64,000 bases of DNA, taken from the NCBI GenBank assembly GCA_034770075.1, contig CM068379.1, forward strand, positions 26,473,506-26,537,505, read 5' to 3'. A model generated the notes under the pieces. The model did not search any database, had not been told where the DNA came from, and saw only the letters and a program-made list of their open reading frames with translations. Below are positions 57,853 through 64,000 of the stretch, one piece after another. Origin of the DNA: Aralia elata. Lineage: Eukaryota; Streptophyta; Magnoliopsida; Apiales; Araliaceae. A program made the position numbers and the translations under genes. How positions within the stretch are numbered: position 1 is the stretch's first letter; each line of letters opens with the position of its first letter.

Positions 57853-59674
57853 TAAAAGTAGTATGCACACAAGCCAATCATATTTGATATGATGTAGCAT
57901 ATACTTTGTAATCTTAATCATTTATTAATAAAAGAATTGATTTTCTTAAAAGACATTTTATATTATCTACATGGTGTTGTTATATTAAATATGATAAACC
58001 CATAGTTTTGAGCAATACTTTTAGAATCATGATGGTGATCATGCTAATGAGATCTAAATTCAAGATAGCTCACAAACTAAAATCGTTCCTAATCGTTGGA
58101 TTACTAAATAGGGGATTAGTGAATCCGAATAGATTAGTACATACGTTGCTTGCTCTTAAGAAGAGGATGATTGATCTCATAATCATTTGTGTGGAGACAC
58201 TAAAGCAAGTATGTAGGTGCTTATTGGAGAATAAGTTCACTGAACGTGGCTCGCTAAGGAATACCTAATGGATTTTTACTCACCTGTCAATAGGAATTCC
58301 TATAGTGATAGTAGTACAAGTGATCCTTGGACTTGAGATCATCATAGTATCTTGTGTATGATGAGTTATATTTTGACATGTCCCTTAAGACCTTTAGGGT
58401 ATATCAAAGGGTATGATTGGGTATAATAAGTTATAGATGGAGATAGGTGAATGATCAACAAAGAATCTACCACGTCTAGTAAAAGATGTGAATGTCCTAT
58501 GTGATTCGATAAATGACAACTCAGTAGTCCTTGGCCAAGGCAGAATGAAATTAGAAAGGAGTTTCTAATTTGCATTATTTAGAGTTGTGCATTTGGGAAT
58601 CAAAATACATATAATTAAATAAAATAAGACTTGACAGTAAATTCATGTCTTATATTTAATTGGGACATTGTATGGTAGAAGTATTGAATTGTATGGTAAC
58701 TATTCACTGAAAGGTTCTTTTGTGATTAATGTTGAAATCTATATTATCTGGAAAGTCGTTGATCGCTAAGGGGGCTTACCCTTATTGTAGAATAAATATT
58801 ATTTATTTAAATGAATTAAATAGTTTAATTTATTTATTTAAAGAAAATTAGAATTGTTCTAATTAATTTATTCACAACCGGTTTAATATGGAGAACCTAA
58901 AGGGTCACACCGCAAAAGAAAAATATTTATTTAAGAAGTAAATGACATAATTGTAATAATAAGTTAAGTGTATTTAATTTAATCTATGGAGATAGAATAA
59001 ATTAAATAGCTTATTATTTATTATTTAATATTTTAGAAATATTAAATATAAATTAATAAGAGGAGTCTTATTATTATTATTACTATTACTATTATTTAAT
59101 TCCTAATAGGGATTGAGAATTAATTAATAGAAGTACTCTCCTATGAATTCCTAATTGGATTAGGAGCATAATTAATTAAAGGAGTTTAATTATAATAGAA
59201 ACCCTAATCCTAAATAGTTTAGGGAAGGGTTATTCCTACATCTATAAATAAGAGGAGTTTTATCATAGATTAGGGTTACACACTCTTGCATTAGATTGTG
59301 GAGAGTACTTGTAATTTCTATAGAGATAGAGACTAGGGTTTTGTCAACACCCAACTTCTTGAATAACTATTCTTCCTTGGTGGATTACCTCTAGAGGCCA
59401 AACACTTGAGTGGCTAACGTTGATCAAACAAAGGAATTTAGTCGGTAGAATTCAAGGAGAACGCGAAGGAATTGGAGGTGAACTTGTACCCGAGGAAGCA
59501 CGGTTCTGCGAGGGTATAATTTCTTAATCTCTATCTCTTTCGTTTATATCGTTAATTAAGCACATAGATTAATCATGGTGATGGTTTGTATAAAATTTTA
59601 AAATCTGATTTTATCGCGCTTCCGCTTTATTTATGTAATTTGATTGCATGTTCGCGTTATATACAAACCTAACA
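57853..59674 (+). repeat. 3' LTR of copia A
   Basis: 1822 bp. It follows the purine tract AAGTGGGAG (57842-57850). The usual TG start reads TA here, a point change. It ends ACAAACCTAACA at 59674. It is homologous to 31737-33541. Confidence 0.9.
59243..59250 (+). promoter_or_regulatory. TATA box in copia A LTR
   Basis: TATAAATA in the context ACATCTATAAATAAGAGG, matching the position in the copia B and C LTRs. Confidence 0.6.
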
Positions 59675-60266
59675 CTTTACACAATAAAAAAAAGGTTGTT
59701 ACCACCTATGGTCCAAAGGAGCTAAGGAGGCAAAGAACAAGACTCTTAAAGACACAAACTCCTCTTTCTACTGTACATTTAGATTTATTTATCTGAATTA
59801 TTTTTCAACTACCGTAATAGTCTCGTGCAAGACCTGTAAAAATTTTATTTTCTACTTCATAAACATTATTACTAATTTAGAATTATTTTATATTAGTCAT
59901 ACCATGCATTGTTTGACAATTATTTGATTTATATATAAGCCCGGTGTATAATTATTTTAGTTATTAATTTTTCGATCTCTTAACATAAAGTACCACATTT
60001 CTACTTCAATTTAATACTAGAATATTAATTTTATTTTGTTAATGTATATTTTTTATTTACTTATTTTGGAATAGTATTATATTCTTATTCTCGCATGGTT
60101 CTCAATTATTAATTATTTAGGATTATTATAATTAAATTTAATAATTAATTTCTATATTATTGTTTAAATTTTATTGAGAACACAGAGAAAATTATTGCTT
60201 TTGTTTATGAAATTTTGAAAATTTTCAATTTTAGGACTCTCTATCTATCTGTCTGTCTATCTCTCT

Positions 60267-60343
<77 letters not shown>

Positions 60344-60503
60344 CTTATATGCGCTCAAACACTCCTACCTCTGTTCCAATCACCTCCGGAACCGTCGTCA
60401 CCACCACTGAAAATAACCCCATCACCTCTACCCCAATTTCTTCCATTTTCGCCACAGTTACCACTGCTATTTCCACCGAAGCTACCACCATCACCACCAC
60501 TAG
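59675..60503. other. AT-rich flank with microsatellites
   Basis: 59675-60230 is AT-rich and unrecognised. 60240-60340 is a (CTAT)n(CT)n(TA)n microsatellite. 60349-60503 is a C-rich, Thr/Pro-coding stretch (MRSNTPTSVPITSG) of low complexity. It is cut by the LTR at 60504 and could be the start of a broken gene or retroelement gag, but I cannot support either. Confidence 0.5.
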
Positions 60504-61466
60504 TGTAATACCCGAGAAATTTAAAAGATTATTATTAATGCAATGAGAATTTATTGATAATAATTATGTGCTTTTATGTGTAATATGTGACCATGAAATT
60601 AGTTCATTATATCAGGTGTGCAAGAGGACAAGAAACAAAATGAAACTATAGTGTGATTGAGCTTAAGTCATGAATTGACTAAGCATGGAAAGAATAAGCC
60701 TTATGTGGCATAATGATTCAAGGGGAATCAATTCAAGTGTTTAATTGAATTATGAAAAAGAAGTGTTAAAGATCCAATTGATAACTGATAACAGTGGACT
60801 AACCATGTAGGAGGAATGATTAAGATTAAATATTGATTCTAACTGATTAAGTTTAACTGTGAATTATGGAAGGACTTAATTAATCTGATGTTGTAGAATA
60901 GTGGTCTGCTATGGGTAGTTGCCTAATATTGAGTCCAATAGGTTAATGGAAGAAGCCCAACCAATCTAGCTATGAGCAGGCTGCTAAGCCCCAACAATTA
61001 GTGCAGATGATAATAGGCAAGCCATGTGGTATCAGGCAGCCTTGTATTATTATTTAATCCATCGGTAGTTAAAATACTAGGCCCAGCGGGAAGCCCAGTC
61101 CATTAACCCGAACGGAGAGACATATTTCCCACACATAATAGCAGTAATATACTATATTAATAGTACTGATAGTACCCCCAGCCGAGTAGGCCAGTGGCCT
61201 AATCCCTATGTTATTTAATCTCAGACAAGACGAGTACCTGCAGTATGGCCTAATGGTGGGTTGGTAGAAACTTTCTACCTCATCCCTTTTAACCAACGGG
61301 TAAATGCTAATGTATGCTAGATCTATACTTGTATGTACCAGTATGTGGGTAGTATAGGTATAGGAGTTCCCCTATAAATAGGAGCTCCCAATTCAGTTTT
61401 CAAAGTTGTTATCCTCTGCTATATTATCGACTTAGAGAGAGAGGGTTAAGAGATTAAAAGGAAAAC
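60504..61466 (+). repeat. LTR fragment, chromovirus type
   Basis: It opens TGTAATACCCGAGAAATTT, a start typical of plant gypsy LTRs, and contains a TATA box (61373). It is interrupted at 61467 by an antisense LTR. There is no internal coding to fix the family. Confidence 0.6.
61373..61380 (+). promoter_or_regulatory. TATA box in the LTR fragment
   Basis: TATAAATA in the context TTCCCCTATAAATAGGAGC, the strongest TATA context in the window. Transcription would start about 30 bases downstream. Confidence 0.6.
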
Positions 61467-64000
61467 TGTGACACCCCCAAATCCTGGTTTCCTAACCTCG
61501 AATTCGGTGTTCACGATACTCAACAACAAACATACTTTCTAACTAAATGCGAAATAATAATCATACAATGTCTATCGAAATAGTAATAACGTCTTACAAT
61601 CATGGTCCCAAGGTTCTTTAACCTTAACTTAAAAACATACCCTTAATACAATAAGAGTTCACATAACCAAATAACATTTTTAGATAACTAATACATAAGC
61701 CCTATCAGGCAACTATTCTTGCACCTTCCCTTTTCCTTTGTCCCCTTTTGACGTTTCTGCCTTAGCTGAAATAAAAATCATGATATAGCAAGGGTAAGCA
61801 ACTAGTTTGCTTAGCAAGTTTATACACAAGGGAGATATATCATGAATAGAAGAAAGTTTCGCTTTCAATGTTCAACGAAAGTATAAAATTGTGAAGAAAC
61901 ATGAATTAATAGTCAACAATTGAATATTCGAATAATTGAATGACAATTACTGAGTGGCTGGAAATAACCATAGACATTTGCCAAGGTTCTCAGCATTTAA
62001 ACTGGACCTCTTAAAAAGTTTTGGTAATCAAGGGGATCAGCCTTTCATACCCCGTGATTTATGCATAAACACTTAATAAACCAGCATTGATATCTTGCCT
62101 TAATCAAATTTATCCTTTTCTCAGCCAAGAGTTCTTACTATAGCAAATTAATAAGAACAGCTTTTAAAATATATTTGATTTCACAAATTTAGACATGCTT
62201 GATCTAGCTGATACAAATAGCATAGATCTATCTCATAAACAGTTCATGCTTAAAAGAACTTTAATCTAATTCATAATTCAATAACAATAGAATAGGAATT
62301 CAATTGCAAAAGGTGCGAATCTCAATAACCAGTATAGATGTGAATAATCAACAATAATTATTCACTAACATGCTTCAAAAATCATAACTCGAGTTTGAGT
62401 TAGGGAACTTGTATGTCTGCTCAGCTACAAATAATTATAGCTTTAACTAATTGGCCTTGAAGAACCTAACATTGATAACGTCGATCTACCAATTAGTACT
62501 GCGTAGTTGTATATCGATACGCTTACTTATGCTATTTATTTAACAATTAAGCAAATCACATAGCACACATAAGTTAATAAACTATCGTAAATCCTATAAG
62601 ACACTTAATATTATCAATCCTGATAATATTTAATTCACCTCTTGGTATTATTAGTCCACTAATAACACTTTTATTCGTTTACTAATGTTATTAACATCTT
62701 AATAATATTTTAATCATCCAATAATACTTTAATCTAATATTATTAATCTCTTAATAATATTTTAATTCTCATATCATTAATAATATTTTAATCTAATATT
62801 ATTAGCCATTTTAATAATATCTTAATCATTTATTAATGCTTAAAACAAATATTATTACCCATTCAGTAATATTTTCATAAAGTTTTAATCTTAATATTTC
62901 TTTGTTTACTTAAAAATATCGAATTCTTATATTACAAATATCATAGTAATATTTTAATAAGTTATTAGGCGAATAAACAATTTATTCTAATTGTTTTACC
63001 CTTTATTAAACAACTCCTTTACTACCCATAAAAGGTCATAAATATTATTTCTCATTAAATATTACCAAAATACCCCTTCATAGTCATAATATATAATATT
63101 AGGAGTATCCAAGCTTAAAAATCACATTTTCCTTATTTATGACATCATTTAACCATAACTATAACATTATTATGAAAAATAGCAAATAGGTTCTAAAATT
63201 TATTATCCTCTGGATCTAGATAGTATATGGTCCAACAATGATCCACAAATTTTTCTGGAAATTTAGAAAGTGATTTACTATTTTTAAAGTACTCAAAACC
63301 TCTGAATCTTGTTACATTTTTCATAAATCAAGTTTTGCTCAGAAACTTCTGAAATTTTCAGGGTACACTCGTATAACATGCATAAACATACTGTAAAAAT
63401 TTCATATATTTTCAAGGTACACACAGTGAGAAATCCGAGTATGAATATTTAGGAGTCCTTCACGGTAAAAGCCATTACACAAAAACTACACATCGAAACG
63501 TGTTCGTTCTTTTTCCTACTTGTAGATAACTTCTTAACGTACCTCTGTGATTGTTTCTAGATTTTTAAAATATACATAACTGGCCGAAACAACCTTTGGA
63601 AAAACGAGGACAACAAGCTTTTAGGGTTTTAAAGCTTTAAGTTTTATAGCTGGACTGTTTTGGGAAAATAGCCTCCAAGGCTTCAAAAATTATTGGATTT
63701 GTGTTCTACCACTTGGGTTTACTAGCTAACTCATGTACCTATCACCCCCTTTTAACGGATCACAAATCCAAGTTGTAGATCTCAAGTTATGGGTGATCCA
63801 AGTGAAGAAAAGCTAGGATTTTTACCCTTTAAGAACATAAGTTCCTTTTCTTCCTTTGAATCTCCATTCTAACACTCAAGAGGATTAGATCTATACATGA
63901 AGCATGAAGATCTAATGATTCTTGAGTCTTAGAACAAAATTTCTCAAAAACTATGAAAATAAAACAAAGTAAGAAAGAAGGAAATGGTTTAGGGTTTCAC
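61467..64000 (-). repeat. Antisense chromovirus-type LTR, running off the window
   Basis: It begins TGTGACACCCCCAAATCC on the + strand. This is the reverse complement of an LTR end like that at 4545-4591 (CACCAAATCC to GGGTGTGTCACA). The following TAGCTGAAATAAAAATC and GCAAGGGTAAGCA parts resemble the complement of 4270-4310. 62580-62960 is rich in imperfect TAATATTATTAA repeats. No coding is seen to 64000. A 2.8-kb family length would put its far end outside the window. Confidence 0.65.

Noticed and set aside
60215..60546. Two overlapping frames with Tyr-Ile, Pro or Thr runs
   Set aside because: They cross a (TA)n microsatellite and low-complexity C-rich DNA and run into an LTR start; there is no recognisable domain.

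Overview
The window is a block of heterochromatin-like repeats from a flowering plant, most likely a eudicot with a large genome. The evidence is plant-type LTR retrotransposons (chromovirus, Tat and Ty1/copia), a CACTA DNA transposon carrying pieces of plant housekeeping genes, and plant-style splice sites. I see no intact host gene, rRNA, tRNA gene, CRISPR array or bacterial feature. Nearly every base from 1 to 59674 can be assigned to one of about eight elements nested inside one another, with target-site duplications (TSDs) visible at most junctions.

Left block (1-33541). The 3' half of a Tekay-like chromovirus (1-4591) sits in the gag gene of an old Ty1/copia element, here called copia B (4592-5421, resuming at 29422-33541). 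Copia B is also split by a gypsy-type LTR standing alone (5422-6871 plus 29380-29421, TSD TATGG). That LTR is split by an antisense copia element, copia C (6872-29374, TSD GACCG). Copia C carries a 13.3-kb CACTA element in its leader (13594-26879, TSD TTA). The CACTA element holds a decayed transposase-type gene, a fragment of a RAD6-type ubiquitin-conjugating enzyme gene and a CDC123-like fragment.

Middle and right (33542-59674). Copia B was inserted into an old Tat-type remnant (33542-35292), which carries a broken antisense plant-mobile-domain (PMD) gene and a short tandem array. Next comes copia A (about 35293-59674), whose polyprotein frame is split by a young, apparently complete Tat-lineage Ty3/gypsy element (39052-56995, TSD AGGAT). 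Its two 2117-bp LTRs differ at about eight positions. It has a tRNA-Arg-type primer site, an open gag-protease frame, a 169-nt candidate intron, an open RT-RNaseH-second RNaseH-integrase frame, two antisense genes (a DUF7745-like gene and a spliced PMD gene), and a 140-bp satellite-like array before the 3' LTR.

The most interesting system is this Tat element. Its sense genes form a normal retrotransposon. A convergent antisense cassette encodes two proteins of plant-specific, transposon-associated families. The region upstream of the cassette shares a 22-bp-spaced palindrome array with the LTR. An in-frame TAG interrupts each antisense gene, and the PMD TAG is also present in the old copy at 33949. 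The far right (59675-64000) holds AT-rich DNA, microsatellites, and an LTR fragment interrupted by an antisense chromovirus-type LTR that runs off the window.
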